Positions 46,234 to 55,893 of a stretch of DNA of 64,000 nucleotides are shown here, in pieces; positions within the stretch are counted from its first letter, which is position 1; every line of letters begins with the position of its first letter. The stretch is from NCBI RefSeq assembly GCF_014298075.1, contig NZ_CP060418.1, positions 3,844,001 to 3,908,000 of the forward strand, written 5' to 3'. The DNA is from Enterobacter sp. JUb54. GTDB taxonomy: Bacteria > Pseudomonadota > Gammaproteobacteria > Enterobacterales > Enterobacteriaceae. The notes beneath the pieces were generated by a model. That model searched no databases and was not told where the DNA came from. It saw only the letters and a list, made by a program, of their open reading frames with translations. Both the position numbers and the translations under genes were made by a program.

Positions 46234-47603
46234 TAGGAAGTTTAACCGCACGCATCTTCGCTATTTTCTGGCTTACGCTGGCACTGGTGTTGATGCTGGT
46301 TCTGATGTTGCCCAAGCTGGACTCGCGCCAGATGACCGAATTGCTGGAAAGCGAACAGCGTCAGGGCATCATGATTGAACAGCACGTCGAAGCCGAACTG
46401 GCGACCGACCCGCCCAACGATCTGATGTGGTGGCGTCGTCTGTTCCGCGCGATCGATAAGTGGGCCCCGCCGGGGCAGCGTTTACTGCTGGTCACCAGCG
46501 AAGGACGCGTTATCGGCGCAGAACGCAACGAAATGCAGATCATTCGCAACTTTATCGGCCAGGCCGATAATGCCGATCATCCGCAGAAAAAACGTTACGG
46601 CCGCCTGGAAATGGTTGGCCCGTTTTCCGTCAGGGATGGGGAAGATAATTACCAGCTTTATCTAATCCGCCCCGCCAGTACCTCCCAGTCAGACTTTATC
46701 AACCTGCTGTTCGACCGTCCGTTGCTTCTGCTCATCGTGACGATGCTGGTCAGTTCTCCCCTGCTTCTGTGGCTTGCATGGAGCCTGGCCAAGCCGGCGC
46801 GTAAGTTGAAAAACGCCGCCGATGAGGTCGCGCAGGGTAACCTGCGCCAACATCCAGAGCTGGAAGCCGGCCCGCAGGAGTTTTTAGCTGCCGGGGCCAG
46901 TTTTAACCAGATGGTGACGGCGCTGGAACGCATGATGACCGGGCAGCAGCGTTTGTTATCCGATATTTCTCACGAGCTACGTACCCCGCTCACGCGCCTG
47001 CAACTGGGGACCGCCCTGCTGCGTCGCCGCAGTGGCGAGAGCAAAGAGCTTGAGCGAATTGAGACCGAAGCCCACCGGCTGGACAGCATGATCAACGACC
47101 TGCTGGTGATGTCGCGCAACCAGGCGAACAACGCCCTGGTGAGCGAAACGGTGAAGGCGAATCAGCTGTGGGGTGAAGTGCTGGATAACGCTGCGTTTGA
47201 GGCCGAGCAGGTAGGGAAATCCTTCACGGTAGAGTATCCGCCAGGCCCCTGGCCGCTCTACGGCAACCCGAATGCCCTGGAAAGTGCGCTGGAAAACATC
47301 GTGCGTAACGCGCTGCGTTACTCGCATACCAAAATTTCAGTGAGCTTCTCCGTCGATAAAGACGGCATCACGATTAACGTTGATGACGACGGTCCAGGCG
47401 TTAGCCCGGAGGATCGCGAGCAGATATTCCGGCCGTTCTACCGCACCGACGAGGCTCGCGATCGCGAGTCTGGCGGCACCGGTCTGGGGCTGGCGATTGT
47501 CGAAGCGGCTATTCAGCAGCATCGCGGTTGGGTCAAGGCCGATGACAGCCCGCTGGGTGGATTGCGTTTAACGATTTGGCTGCCGTTGTACAAACGGACC
47601 TGA
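46230..47603 (+). CDS. cpxA: Envelope stress sensor kinase CpxA
   Basis: The 457-residue inner membrane kinase has a first membrane helix at about 8-28, a periplasmic PAS-like sensor (about 30-163), a second helix (about 164-184), HAMP, phosphorylated His248 (SDISHELRTPL) and an ATPase domain with DDDGPGV and GGTGLGLAIV. Length equals E. coli. The ATGA overlap with cpxR implies coupled translation. It converges on yiiM. Confidence 0.97.
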   Translation: MIGSLTARIFAIFWLTLALVLMLVLMLPKLDSRQMTELLESEQRQGIMIEQHVEAELATDPPNDLMWWRRLFRAIDKWAPPGQRLLLVTSEGRVIGAERNEMQIIRNFIGQADNADHPQKKRYGRLEMVGPFSVRDGEDNYQLYLIRPASTSQSDFINLLFDRPLLLLIVTMLVSSPLLLWLAWSLAKPARKLKNAADEVAQGNLRQHPELEAGPQEFLAAGASFNQMVTALERMMTGQQRLLSDISHELRTPLTRLQLGTALLRRRSGESKELERIETEAHRLDSMINDLLVMSRNQANNALVSETVKANQLWGEVLDNAAFEAEQVGKSFTVEYPPGPWPLYGNPNALESALENIVRNALRYSHTKISVSFSVDKDGITINVDDDGPGVSPEDREQIFRPFYRTDEARDRESGGTGLGLAIVEAAIQQHRGWVKADDSPLGGLRLTIWLPLYKRT

Positions 47604-47670
47604 TGAAGTCTGTCCCGGTGACACGGACATGTCGCCCGCCGCCGCCGGGAACACGTCCGGCAAGGCTCTA

Positions 47671-47693
47671 ATGGGGGGAATTATTCCCCCCAT
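47671..47693. terminator. Hairpin between cpxA and yiiM
   Basis: ATGGGGGGAA pairs with TTCCCCCCAT around three bases. It includes the yiiM stop codon. The flanking T-runs are weak, so it is a possible terminator or mRNA 3' stabiliser for both convergent genes. Confidence 0.6.
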
Positions 47694-48355
47694 AATCTCC
47701 GCGAATTATCTTCTATCTGCCCACTTAAACGCCGCTTCTGCATGGTGCGGGTCCAGCTCACCGACAGCCCCGCGGCAGACAGCAGGCGATGATACTGCTC
47801 ATCATCGAACGGCATATGCCAGGCAATGGCTCCGGCTTCGTAGACGCTCACATCACTGACCTGAGAGACCCGCTCCAGCGGCGCATCGCTGGAGACATGA
47901 CCGCCCGCCACTACCCGATAGAGCCAGCCCGTTTTACCGCTTTGCTGCATTCGCTGCGCCATATCGCTGATAGCAAAATGGAAGTTAAGTTTGAAGCAGG
48001 GTGAACGCGGCTGCGTGACCTGAATCAGCGCCTCGCCCCAACGAAAGATATCGCCAATGTGGACATTATGCTCCGTCAGCCCTTCGGTAGAGAGGTTTTC
48101 GCCAAACGCCGGCGAGCAGAAAAGGTCGGCCTGTTCAGGAAACTCGCGGATCCAGTCGGCATAGTGTTCACGGGGATAGTGGCAAAGCGCGCGGTCTGGC
48201 CCGCCATGAATTTTGTGTTCCGCCTGCTCATCACCTTCCAGGCCCAGCTCACCCAGGGTTAACTCGCCGTCGACCTGAATTTTTTTGATAGCGCTCGGGC
48301 GGCTGCTGGGAAAATCGCGAACGCGACCGATATAGACGTTGAGCGGATAGTGCAT
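47681..48355 (-). CDS. yiiM: MOSC-domain protein YiiM
   Basis: The 224-residue protein has a MOSC sulfur-carrier domain with HGGPDRALCHYPREHY and the conserved cysteine in RSPCFKLNF, followed by the 3-alpha domain. In E. coli YiiM is a molybdoenzyme that reduces N-hydroxylated compounds such as 6-hydroxylaminopurine. The start at 48355 (MHYPLNVY) follows AAGGAGCAGCAG and gives the E. coli length. It lies directly downstream of sodA, since kdgT is absent. Confidence 0.94.
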   Translation of the reverse strand: MHYPLNVYIGRVRDFPSSRPSAIKKIQVDGELTLGELGLEGDEQAEHKIHGGPDRALCHYPREHYADWIREFPEQADLFCSPAFGENLSTEGLTEHNVHIGDIFRWGEALIQVTQPRSPCFKLNFHFAISDMAQRMQQSGKTGWLYRVVAGGHVSSDAPLERVSQVSDVSVYEAGAIAWHMPFDDEQYHRLLSAAGLSVSWTRTMQKRRLSGQIEDNSRRLWGE

Positions 48356-48377
48356 CTGCTGCTCCTTATGCCGATAC

Positions 48378-48404
48378 AAAAAAAGCGAGTCATCAGACTC
48401 GCTT
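48378..48404 (-). terminator. Terminator of sodA
   Basis: On the minus strand AAGCGAGTCT/AGACTCGCTT-type stem with a short loop is followed by seven T, about 20 bases past the sodA stop. Confidence 0.87.
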
Positions 48405-48425
48405 CTCAGTCAGCACAATGCAACC

Positions 48426-49046
48426 TTATTTTTTGGCGGCAAAACGTGCAGCTGCTTCGTCCCAGTTAACCACATCCCAGAAGGCTTTGATGTAGTCCGG
48501 GCGACGGTTCTGGAATTTCAGGTAGTAAGCGTGTTCCCAGACGTCCAGGCCCACGATCGGGAAGCCGGAAGCGCCAGAGATAGCTTCGCCCATCAGCGGG
48601 GAATCCTGGTTCGCGGTAGAAACCACGGCCAGTTTGTCACCTTTCAGGACCAGCCACGCCCAACCGGAACCGAAGCGGGTTGCTGCCGCTTTTTCGAATT
48701 CCGCTTTGAAGTTATCAACGGAACCGAAATCACGCTCGATCGCCGCTTTCAGGTCGCCCTGCAGGGTAGTCCCGGTTTTCAGGCCTTTCCAGAACAGGCT
48801 GTGGTTAGCGTGGCCGCCGGCGTTGTTACGCAGAACGCCTTTTTTGTCAGCCGGCAGCTGATCCAGTTTGGTGATCAGTTCTTCAGCGGACAGGCTTGCG
48901 AATTCCGGCAGGCTCTCCAGCGCAGCGTTAGCATTGTTAACGTAGGCCTGGTGGTGCTTAGAGTGATGGATTTCCATCGTCTGCTTGTCAAAGTGCGGTT
49001 CCAGGGCGTCATAAGCGTACGGCAGGGCTGGCAGTGTATAACTCAT
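48426..49046 (-). CDS. sodA: Manganese superoxide dismutase SodA
   Basis: The 206-residue enzyme detoxifies superoxide in the cytoplasm. Mn ligands are His27 (MEIHHSK), His82 ([10 protein letters not shown]), and the Asp/His pair in LDVWEHAYY near 168 and 172. The ATG at 49046 (MSYTLPALP) follows GGAGATGATT and gives the E. coli length; an upstream in-frame start adds four residues. The control region keeps the E. coli-like layout. The next gene upstream is a TRAP transporter rather than rhaT. Confidence 0.97.
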   Translation of the reverse strand: MSYTLPALPYAYDALEPHFDKQTMEIHHSKHHQAYVNNANAALESLPEFASLSAEELITKLDQLPADKKGVLRNNAGGHANHSLFWKGLKTGTTLQGDLKAAIERDFGSVDNFKAEFEKAAATRFGSGWAWLVLKGDKLAVVSTANQDSPLMGEAISGASGFPIVGLDVWEHAYYLKFQNRRPDYIKAFWDVVNWDEAAARFAAKK

Positions 49047-49105
49047 AATCATCTCCATTATTGTCGAGCGGCAGGAAGTGTTAAGGCCGCGTAAGCAGTT
49101 GGTTC

Positions 49106-49146
49106 ATTATAGTTAATTAAATGATATTGAAAACGCTTATCAATGC
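49106..49146 (-). promoter_or_regulatory. sodA promoter with Fur-like site
   Basis: On the minus strand the -10 TATAAT is at 49106-49111, and the preceding ATTTAATTAAC and TTTTCAATATCATTT are the same as at E. coli sodA, where Fur, ArcA and SoxS act. The Fur-like element TGATAAGCGTTTTCAATATCA is degenerate in its left arm. Confidence 0.65.
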
Positions 49147-49321
49147 CGTATTTTTAATAAGGTTATAACAACGGGGTATATCCATTTTTTTGCCAAATAA
49201 AACAATAAATTAACCTGTTGTCATATGTTGCTTCGTCCTGTAGCGGGATCGCGTTCTGCGCAAAGTCACGTGGGTTAGACCTTTATAAAATCTGAAAAAA
49301 ACACACTTCTGATCTGGCTCT

Positions 49322-49375
49322 CATCTTTCCCTGTCCTGTTGCCACTTTTGGCACATCGTGGCAACAGGCTAAAGG
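49322..49375 (+). promoter_or_regulatory. RhaS-like operator before the TRAP genes
   Basis: An exact 11-base inverted repeat CCTGTTGCCAC (49335-49345)/GTGGCAACAGG (49358-49368) has a 12-base centre, and ATCTTTCCCTG lies just left of it. The arms resemble the RhaS half-site (ATCTTTCCCTGGTTGCC) at E. coli rhaBAD. The 387-base gap 49047-49433 holds this, the sodA control region and no gene. This suggests RhaS control of the TRAP operon. Confidence 0.6.
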
Positions 49376-49433
49376 TCTCTCCCGGCACAACCAGGTAATT
49401 TCGCCTTCAGCAATCATTGATAGCGAGGGAAAA

Positions 49434-50417
49434 ATGAAATTACTACGGAGAATAGTGCTACTCACGGCCATCCTGCTGATACTGCCGGCCGGAGCGCGGG
49501 CAGATACGATATTACGGCTGGCCTATGCCGAAAACAGCCAACCGGTGAAAGAGGCGTTACGTTTTCTCGGCGAGCAGATCGAGTCCAACACCCATGGTGA
49601 AGTCAAAGTCATGTATTTCCCGGACGGCCAGCTTGGCGGCGAGCGCGAGCTAGTCGAACTCACCCAGGTCGGCGTGGTGGATATCACCAAAGTCTCCTCC
49701 GGGCTCATGGAAAGTTTTTCGCCTGTATACGGTGTTTTCTCTCTGCCTTACCTTTTTGCCAACCCGCAAGAGTATTACAAGGTTATGGATGACCCGCAGG
49801 TCATGGAAAGCGTGTATCAATCCACTGCCGCACAGGGATTTATCGGCGTCGGCTGGTACGACTCAGGCGCCCGTAACTTTTATATGAGCAAAGGCCCGGT
49901 CCGCAATCTCGGCGATCTGCAAGGTAAAAAGATCCGCGTAATGCAGAGCGAAACCGCGATTCGTACGCTAAGGCTATTGGGCGCCTCCCCCATCGCCATG
50001 AGTCAGGCCGAAGTCTATACCTCGCTGCAACAGGGGATCCTGGATGGCGCAGAAAACAACGAGTTCGCCCTCACGATCGCCCGGCACGGCGAAGTTGCCC
50101 GCTACTACACCTACGATATGCACACCCGCATCCCCGATATTTTGCTGATGAGTTCGTTGACGCTGGAAAAGCTGACCCCAGAGCAACAGAAAGTCATTCG
50201 CGAAGCGATAAAAGCCTCTACCGAGTTCGAAAAAATGGCCTGGGAAGCTGAAATCGAAAAGACAAAACTATCGGCGATTCAAGACTTCAATGTCGAATTC
50301 TTCGAGGTCGATCAGAAACCCTTCCAGCAGGCGGTACAGCCGATTTATGACGAGTTGAAATCCCGCCCGGACCTGTACGCCTTGTACCAAAAAATTCAAT
50401 CCGCTAAAGCCAGATAA
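49434..50417 (+). CDS. TRAP transporter solute-binding protein (DctP family)
   Basis: The 327-residue periplasmic binding protein has a signal peptide (cleavage near Ala23, ARA) and a DctP fold. The conserved GKKIRVMQSE segment holds the arginine that usually pairs with a carboxylate of the ligand, and GILDGAENNEF is typical. It heads a three-gene TRAP operon. The nearest functional group by context is the Rhi-type TRAP family for rhamnose-containing uronides, because it sits in the rhaT slot beside rhaR. The substrate is inferred, not shown: L-rhamnose itself, or a rhamnose-linked uronic acid. Confidence 0.88.
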   Translation: MKLLRRIVLLTAILLILPAGARADTILRLAYAENSQPVKEALRFLGEQIESNTHGEVKVMYFPDGQLGGERELVELTQVGVVDITKVSSGLMESFSPVYGVFSLPYLFANPQEYYKVMDDPQVMESVYQSTAAQGFIGVGWYDSGARNFYMSKGPVRNLGDLQGKKIRVMQSETAIRTLRLLGASPIAMSQAEVYTSLQQGILDGAENNEFALTIARHGEVARYYTYDMHTRIPDILLMSSLTLEKLTPEQQKVIREAIKASTEFEKMAWEAEIEKTKLSAIQDFNVEFFEVDQKPFQQAVQPIYDELKSRPDLYALYQKIQSAKAR

Positions 50418-50431
50418 GCACAGGATATGTT

Positions 50432-50935
50432 ATGGAAAAATTTAGAAAAGGACTCGACAGGCTACTTGAGCTTGTCTGTTGCCTGGTACTTACAATTATG
50501 GTCGCAGTGTCATGCTGGCAGGTGATTAGCCGCTATATTGTTGGGCGCCCAAGCACCATTACCGAAGAACTACTGCGTTTTATGTTGGTATGGATTTCCA
50601 TGCTGGGTATGGCTTACGTTGCCGGCAAGCAACAGCATATCAGTCTGACCCTGCTTATCGATAAGGTCTCAACGACGGTTCGCCACTGGTGGATGATCGT
50701 TTTACAGTTAACGTTCATGGCATTTTCCGTATGGATACTGATTATCGGCGGCCTGAAAATTTCAGCGATTTCTATGCTCCAGGTCTCCCCGGCGCTGGGG
50801 ATCCCGATGGGGAAAGTGTATTACGCTCTGCCCATCGCAGGCATGCTGATTATTATCTACAGCCTCCTGAACATCGTCGATGCCGTGCGCACGATCCGAA
50901 CCTCCTCGCCGACCGTGGAGAATCACCATGATTGA
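50432..50935 (+). CDS. TRAP transporter small permease (DctQ family)
   Basis: The 167-residue protein has four membrane helices (about 13-33, 49-66, 86-108 and 126-148) and the DctQ features SRYIVGRPSTITEELLRF and YVAGKQQHISL. It follows the binding protein after 14 bases and overlaps the large permease by eight bases. It anchors the large subunit and couples it to the binding protein. Confidence 0.88.
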   Translation: MEKFRKGLDRLLELVCCLVLTIMVAVSCWQVISRYIVGRPSTITEELLRFMLVWISMLGMAYVAGKQQHISLTLLIDKVSTTVRHWWMIVLQLTFMAFSVWILIIGGLKISAISMLQVSPALGIPMGKVYYALPIAGMLIIIYSLLNIVDAVRTIRTSSPTVENHHD

Positions 50936-52235
50936 TCCTGTTTTCGCCTCTCTGACGTTAATTGGCGTGTTCGTGCTCTTACTGGCGATGGGCGCGCCTA
51001 TTGGTATCTGCATCGTCATAGCCTCTTGCAGCACCATGATGCTGGTCTTACCGTTCGATATCTCGATGTTCGCTACCGCGCAGAAAATGTTCTCCAGCCT
51101 CGATAGTTTCGCCCTACTGGCGGTGCCATTTTTCGTGCTTTCCGGCGTCATTATGAACAGCGGGGGGATCGCTACACGCCTGGTGAACTTCGCGAAACTG
51201 TTTACCGGCCGGCTGCCCGGTTCGTTAACCTACACCAATATTGTCGGTAACATGATGTTTGGCGCAATTTCCGGTTCTGCTATCGCTGCTTCGACGTCAA
51301 TCGGCGGCGTTATGGTGCCAATGAGCGCAAAAGAAGGCTATAACCGCGCGTTCGCATCCGCTGCCAATATTGCCTCTGCCCCAACCGGCATGCTTATTCC
51401 ACCAACCACCGCTTTTATCCTCTATGCGCTGGCCAGCGGAGGAACCTCAATCGCTGCGTTATTCGCAGGCGGTATGGTCGCCGGAATATTGTGGGGCGTC
51501 GGCTGTATGCTTGTGACCTGGGTGGTCGCGAAGCGAAATAACTATCGGGTATTTTTTACCGTTCAGAAAGGAATGGCGCTGAAAGTCACGCTTGAGGCGG
51601 TACCCAGTTTGCTGCTGATCGTGATTATCGTCGGCGGTATCGTAAAGGGCATCTTTACCGCGATTGAAGCATCGGCCATCGCTGTGGTGTACACATTATT
51701 GCTGACCCTCTGCTACCGCACGCTTTCACTGAAAGATATGCCAGCGATTCTGATCCAGACGGTGGTGATGACAGGGATCATTATGTTCCTGTTGGCCACC
51801 TCATCGGCCATGTCCTTCTCCATGTCGATAACCAATATTCCGGCAGCTCTCAGCAGGATGATTTTGGGGATATCAGAAAACAAAGAGGTTATCCTGCTGG
51901 TGGTCAACGTTTTTCTATTGCTCATTGGCGCCTTTATGGATATCGGCCCGGCGATTCTGATTTTTACCCCGATCTTGCTACCGATTATGGTTAAGATCGG
52001 CGTAGATCCGGTGCATTTCGGTATCATTATGATCTATAACCTGGCGATCGGTACCATCACGCCGCCGGTAGGCAGTGGACTGTATGTCGGTGCCAGCGTC
52101 GGTAAGGTGAAGGTTGAAGAAGTCATTAAGCCACTGATATCGTTCTATATCGCTATCTTCGGCGTTCTGTTACTCATTACCTACCTTCCAGAATTAACGC
52201 TATTCCTGCCGCGCTTACTGGGCGTCATGTCCTGA
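50928..52235 (+). CDS. TRAP transporter large permease (DctM family)
   Basis: The 435-residue sodium-coupled permease has about 11-12 hydrophobic segments. Typical DctM motifs are AVPFFVLSGVIMNSGG, NIVGNMMFGAISGSAIAAS and NLAIGTITPPVGSGLYVG. The ATG at 50928 (MIDPVFASL), within the end of the small permease gene, was chosen over a frame-extending earlier ATG. It ends the TRAP operon and converges on rhaR. Confidence 0.9.
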   Translation: MIDPVFASLTLIGVFVLLLAMGAPIGICIVIASCSTMMLVLPFDISMFATAQKMFSSLDSFALLAVPFFVLSGVIMNSGGIATRLVNFAKLFTGRLPGSLTYTNIVGNMMFGAISGSAIAASTSIGGVMVPMSAKEGYNRAFASAANIASAPTGMLIPPTTAFILYALASGGTSIAALFAGGMVAGILWGVGCMLVTWVVAKRNNYRVFFTVQKGMALKVTLEAVPSLLLIVIIVGGIVKGIFTAIEASAIAVVYTLLLTLCYRTLSLKDMPAILIQTVVMTGIIMFLLATSSAMSFSMSITNIPAALSRMILGISENKEVILLVVNVFLLLIGAFMDIGPAILIFTPILLPIMVKIGVDPVHFGIIMIYNLAIGTITPPVGSGLYVGASVGKVKVEEVIKPLISFYIAIFGVLLLITYLPELTLFLPRLLGVMS

Positions 52236-52251
52236 CCCAGCCAGATAAGAA

Positions 52252-52274
52252 TCCGCCTTCCTGCAGAAGGCGGA
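52252..52274. terminator. Hairpin between the TRAP operon and rhaR
   Basis: TCCGCCTTC pairs exactly with GAAGGCGGA around CTGCA. Only short T-stretches follow, so termination is probable but not certain. The rest of the 122-base gap shows nothing else. Confidence 0.6.
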
Positions 52275-52357
52275 GTAATCTTTCCTGATTGGCTTAACGC
52301 TAAAACTGCCAATAGCCACCGTAAATGACGCTCATCTGCACAAGACGAGGATATTTA

Positions 52358-53209
52358 TCATGCGGCCATGCGGCTGCGCTGCCGCCACTGTCCCGGCGTC
52401 ATGCCGATTTCGCGGTTGAATACCACGGAGAAGTAGTTGCTGTCTTCGAAGCCGCACTGCGTCGCCACTTCGCCAATCAGCCGTTCGGTGTGCTGCAGTA
52501 AATACTGCGCGTGGCAGATGCGCAGCTGTCGCAAATAGTGGTTGATGGTCATACCCGTCTGCTGGCGAAACTGCTGGCGTAGCGCCCGTTCGCTGCAAGC
52601 TTCACGTTCGCAAAAGCGATCGAGAAAGAAGGGACGGTTCAGGCTGCCCGCCAGTTCGGTCAGCAGCTTATCGAGCAACGTTTCGCTGGCGGTCGCCGCC
52701 CGGTTATCGGTCGCGTAGCGATGACGCTGCAGCGTCAGCACCAGCTGAGCAAACAGCAGTTCGGCCATATTGTTGGACTGGGCGTCGCAGCGGCTACTTT
52801 CGTGTTCCAGCTGGGTGATGACCTGGCGGACCTGAGCCATCCCGGTGCTGCCGATGCGCCAGTGCGGAACCCACGGTGTACCAAACAGACCGGGAATATG
52901 TGCCGACCAGTCAAAATTGAGCCGCAGGCGATCCGGGCAGTAGATAACGTTTTGCAGGACTAAATCGTTCACCGAAGCGTAGGAGTGTTTATCTTCGGCG
53001 CGGATGTAGAACAGGTCACCGCGGGTGATGCGCCAGGGACGGTCGTTCAGGACATGCAGGCCGTTGCCTCGCCACACCAGCACCAGCTCGCAGAACTCGT
53101 GGGTGTGCTCGGCGAAGACGTTTTGCGGATAACGATCCGCCACCGCCACCGCCTGCGAAGGAGATGCGAAGAACTCATCTTTACGAAGAATCAGCTGACC
53201 TGCCACCAC
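52358..53209 (-). CDS. rhaR: L-rhamnose-responsive activator RhaR
   Basis: The AraC-family activator (about 283 residues) binds L-rhamnose and turns on rhaSR. It has an N-terminal cupin sensor ([22 protein letters not shown]) and C-terminal helix-turn-helix units ending [19 protein letters not shown]. There is no good ATG: GTG codons at 53215, 53209 and 53206 are possible, and 53209 was chosen because GGAG lies five bases before it. It follows rhaS on the same strand, as in E. coli. Confidence 0.93.
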   Translation of the reverse strand: MVAGQLILRKDEFFASPSQAVAVADRYPQNVFAEHTHEFCELVLVWRGNGLHVLNDRPWRITRGDLFYIRAEDKHSYASVNDLVLQNVIYCPDRLRLNFDWSAHIPGLFGTPWVPHWRIGSTGMAQVRQVITQLEHESSRCDAQSNNMAELLFAQLVLTLQRHRYATDNRAATASETLLDKLLTELAGSLNRPFFLDRFCEREACSERALRQQFRQQTGMTINHYLRQLRICHAQYLLQHTERLIGEVATQCGFEDSNYFSVVFNREIGMTPGQWRQRSRMAA

Positions 53210-53278
53210 GCACACTCCACCGCCAATAACGGTTAATTATTGGCGTTTTTACTCGCTAAAACGTTGACTGCTCTCGCG

Positions 53279-54115
53279 TTATTGAAGAATCGCGTCACGC
53301 CCCTGGCGAATATCGCGCGGCGACCAGTCAAACTCGCGGCGAAAAAGCGTCGAAAAGTGGTTACTGTCGCCGAAACCGCAGTGATAAGCGATATCCGTCA
53401 CGCTCTCATCGCTGTGACGCAGCAGGTGGCGCGCCTTCATCAGCCGCACCCGGTTAAGGTAACGCTGCGGCGTCAGCCCCGTTTGCTGTTTCAGCTGGCG
53501 GTGTAGCGTGCGTAGCGACAGCGAAAACTGCGCCGCCACCTCCTCCCAGCAGACATCTTCCGCGAAGTGATCTTCCAGCCAGGCCATCAGGTGGTTCAGT
53601 CGCGCATCGTTGTCTGCCGCCCCTTCCGCGAGGCTGCTTTTTCGCAGCAGCACCAGCAGCTGCATAAAGAGGATCTCCCGTCCGGCGATGGTGTGCATAT
53701 CCGTATCTGCACCAACGTTCTCCATCTGCTCGACAATCTGCCGCACCTGCTGCAACGCATTCTGGTTCACCCGCCAGTGGGAGAGATAGTTACCCTCCTG
53801 CTCCTGCGGCAGCAGCTGGCTGACGCCATTCAGAAAACGAAAGGCATCCGGTGCGCGATAGAGCACGTTAGTCAGGCACAAATTATCCGTATGTTCATAG
53901 AGATGGCGGTCGTGGTCGCGAATAAAGCACACCGATCCCCCGCTGATGGTATAGGGCTGACCGTTAAAAACATGAATCCCCGTCCCGTGCTCGACGATGA
54001 CGATTTCATGGAAATCGTGGTGATGCTCCGGGAAGGCGGACTGAGGGAGACGCGGCTCAATGGCTACAGCAGAAGTGCCAGACTTAAAGAAATCCACGCT
54101 GTGCAGGATGGTCAT
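53279..54115 (-). CDS. rhaS: Rhamnose operon activator RhaS (AraC family)
   Basis: The 278-residue protein activates rhaBAD and, in E. coli, rhaT when bound to L-rhamnose. The sensor domain [22 protein letters not shown] and the C-terminal signature [20 protein letters not shown] are intact. Length equals E. coli. It is divergent from rhaB, with RhaS and CRP sites between. It should not be confused with the ABC binding protein also called RhaS in rhizobia. Confidence 0.95.
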   Translation of the reverse strand: MTILHSVDFFKSGTSAVAIEPRLPQSAFPEHHHDFHEIVIVEHGTGIHVFNGQPYTISGGSVCFIRDHDRHLYEHTDNLCLTNVLYRAPDAFRFLNGVSQLLPQEQEGNYLSHWRVNQNALQQVRQIVEQMENVGADTDMHTIAGREILFMQLLVLLRKSSLAEGAADNDARLNHLMAWLEDHFAEDVCWEEVAAQFSLSLRTLHRQLKQQTGLTPQRYLNRVRLMKARHLLRHSDESVTDIAYHCGFGDSNHFSTLFRREFDWSPRDIRQGRDAILQ

Positions 54116-54301
54116 AGCTACGCCCTCTAAATGAGAAAGACTATCAATCAGTGCTGGAATAGTAATAAAGGGCTGACAATCCGGCCTTCAATTTTTGACC
54201 GCAAAATTCGCAAAGCCTGCCGCTTTTTCAAGAAACAGCCGGAAAGTTCGGGAACTGCGGACGCCGTCACACCCCCGCTCCCGCCACTGATTAACAGGAA
54301 A

Positions 54302-54317
54302 TGTGAGCTTCCTCACG
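54302..54317. promoter_or_regulatory. CRP site in the rhaS-rhaB control region
   Basis: TGTGAGCTTCCTCACG matches TGTGA-N6-TCACA with one mismatch and lies just upstream of the RhaS half-sites, the arrangement needed for joint activation of rhaB. The remainder of the 311-base gap (54116-54301) must hold the rhaSR promoter and RhaR sites. I could not assign those exactly. Confidence 0.8.
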
Positions 54318-54320
54318 GTC

Positions 54321-54370
54321 ACCTTTGCTTTCTTGCCAGCGACGGATTTTCCCTGTCCGTAGCAAGAAGG
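54321..54370 (+). promoter_or_regulatory. RhaS operator of rhaBAD
   Basis: Half-site 1 ACCTTTGCTTTCTTGCC (54321-54337) and inverted half-site 2 TGTCCGTAGCAAGAAGG (54354-54370) are separated by 16 bases. They align with the E. coli rhaBAD operator, including the ATTTTCC spacer. The -10 TAGACT follows at 54391-54396, as in E. coli. Confidence 0.85.
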
Positions 54371-54426
54371 TGAGCCAGTGACGGCTTTTTTAGACTGCAC
54401 ACAATGATTTTCACAAGGATCTCCCC

Positions 54427-55893
54427 ATGAGTTTTCGTCATTGTGTCGCCGTTGATTTAGGCGCCTCCAGCGGGCGGGTAATGCTCGCCAGTTATGACCC
54501 CTGTCAGCGAAAGCTGGCGCTGCGTGAGGTGCATCGGTTCGCCAACAGGTTGCAGAAGGTCGATGGCTTCGACTGTTGGGATATCGATAGCCTGGAAGCG
54601 GAAATTCGTCACGGGCTGCAGGCGGTATGCGAACAGGGCATCCTTATCGACAGTATCGGTATTGATACCTGGGGCGTGGATTATGTCCTGCTGGATCAAC
54701 AGGGCCAGCGTGTCGGCCTGCCGGTGTCGTATCGTGATGCCCGCACCGATGGCCTGATGACGCTGGCGGAAACCCAGCTGGGCCGGGCGGACATTTACCG
54801 TCGCAGCGGCATCCAGTTTCTGCCGTTCAACACCCTGTATCAGCTCCGGGCGCTGGTAGAACAACAACCGGAACAGGTCAGCCAGGTCGCGCACGCGCTG
54901 CTGATCCCGGACTACTTTAGCTTCCGCCTGACCGGCAAGATGAACTGGGAATACACCAACGCCACCACCACCCAGTTGGTCAACATTAACAGCGATAACT
55001 GGGATGACACGCTGCTGAACTGGTGCGGCGCGCCGCATGAATGGTTCGGCACCCCCACCCATCCAGGCAACGTGATCGGTGATTGGCTATGCCCGCAGGG
55101 CAACGCGATCCCGGTGGTCGCCGTCGCCAGCCACGATACCGCCAGCGCGGTTATCGCCGCGCCGCTCGTCGACCAAAACGCGGCTTACCTCTCTTCCGGC
55201 ACCTGGTCGTTGATGGGCTTTGAAAGCAAAACCCCCTGCACCAGCGATGACGCGCTGCAGGCGAATATCACCAACGAAGGCGGCGCCGAAGGCCGCTATC
55301 GGGTGCTGAAAAATATCATGGGCCTGTGGCTGCTCCAGCGGGTGATTGCCGAGCAACAGATCGATGACCTGGCGGCGCTGATTGCCCAGGCGGCGCAACG
55401 CCCTGCCTGTCGCAGCGTGATCGACTGCAACGACCAACGCTTTATCAACCCGCCCAGCATGCGCGCCGAAATTCAGGCCGCCTGTCGTGAGTCCGGACAG
55501 CCGGTCCCCGACGATGATGCCGGGCTGGCGCGCTGTATTTTCGACAGCCTGGCGCTGCTGTACGCCCAGGTACTTAGCGAACTTTCCCGGCTCCGCGGCC
55601 AGCCGTTCAGCCAGTTGCATATCGTCGGCGGCGGCTGCCAGAACGACCTGCTGAACCAGCTGTGTGCCGATGCCTGCGGCATCACGGTGGTCGCGGGTCC
55701 CGTTGAAGCTTCCACCCTGGGCAACATCGGCATACAGCTGATGACCCTTGATGAGCTGAACAACGTCGATGAATTCCGTCAGGTGGTGCAGCAAAACTAC
55801 GCCCTCACCACTTTTACCCCACATCCTGACAGTGAAATTGCCCGCTTTATGGCGCAGTTTCAGCCCCAACAGACTAAGGAGCTTTGCGCATGA
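54427..55893 (+). CDS. rhaB: L-rhamnulokinase RhaB
   Basis: The 488-residue FGGY-family kinase phosphorylates L-rhamnulose. The N-terminal nucleotide loop [10 protein letters not shown] (about 8-17), the substrate/catalytic segment [11 protein letters not shown] and the C-terminal [12 protein letters not shown] are present. It is one residue shorter than E. coli. Its stop overlaps the rhaA start by four bases (ATGA). Confidence 0.96.
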   Translation: MSFRHCVAVDLGASSGRVMLASYDPCQRKLALREVHRFANRLQKVDGFDCWDIDSLEAEIRHGLQAVCEQGILIDSIGIDTWGVDYVLLDQQGQRVGLPVSYRDARTDGLMTLAETQLGRADIYRRSGIQFLPFNTLYQLRALVEQQPEQVSQVAHALLIPDYFSFRLTGKMNWEYTNATTTQLVNINSDNWDDTLLNWCGAPHEWFGTPTHPGNVIGDWLCPQGNAIPVVAVASHDTASAVIAAPLVDQNAAYLSSGTWSLMGFESKTPCTSDDALQANITNEGGAEGRYRVLKNIMGLWLLQRVIAEQQIDDLAALIAQAAQRPACRSVIDCNDQRFINPPSMRAEIQAACRESGQPVPDDDAGLARCIFDSLALLYAQVLSELSRLRGQPFSQLHIVGGGCQNDLLNQLCADACGITVVAGPVEASTLGNIGIQLMTLDELNNVDEFRQVVQQNYALTTFTPHPDSEIARFMAQFQPQQTKELCA

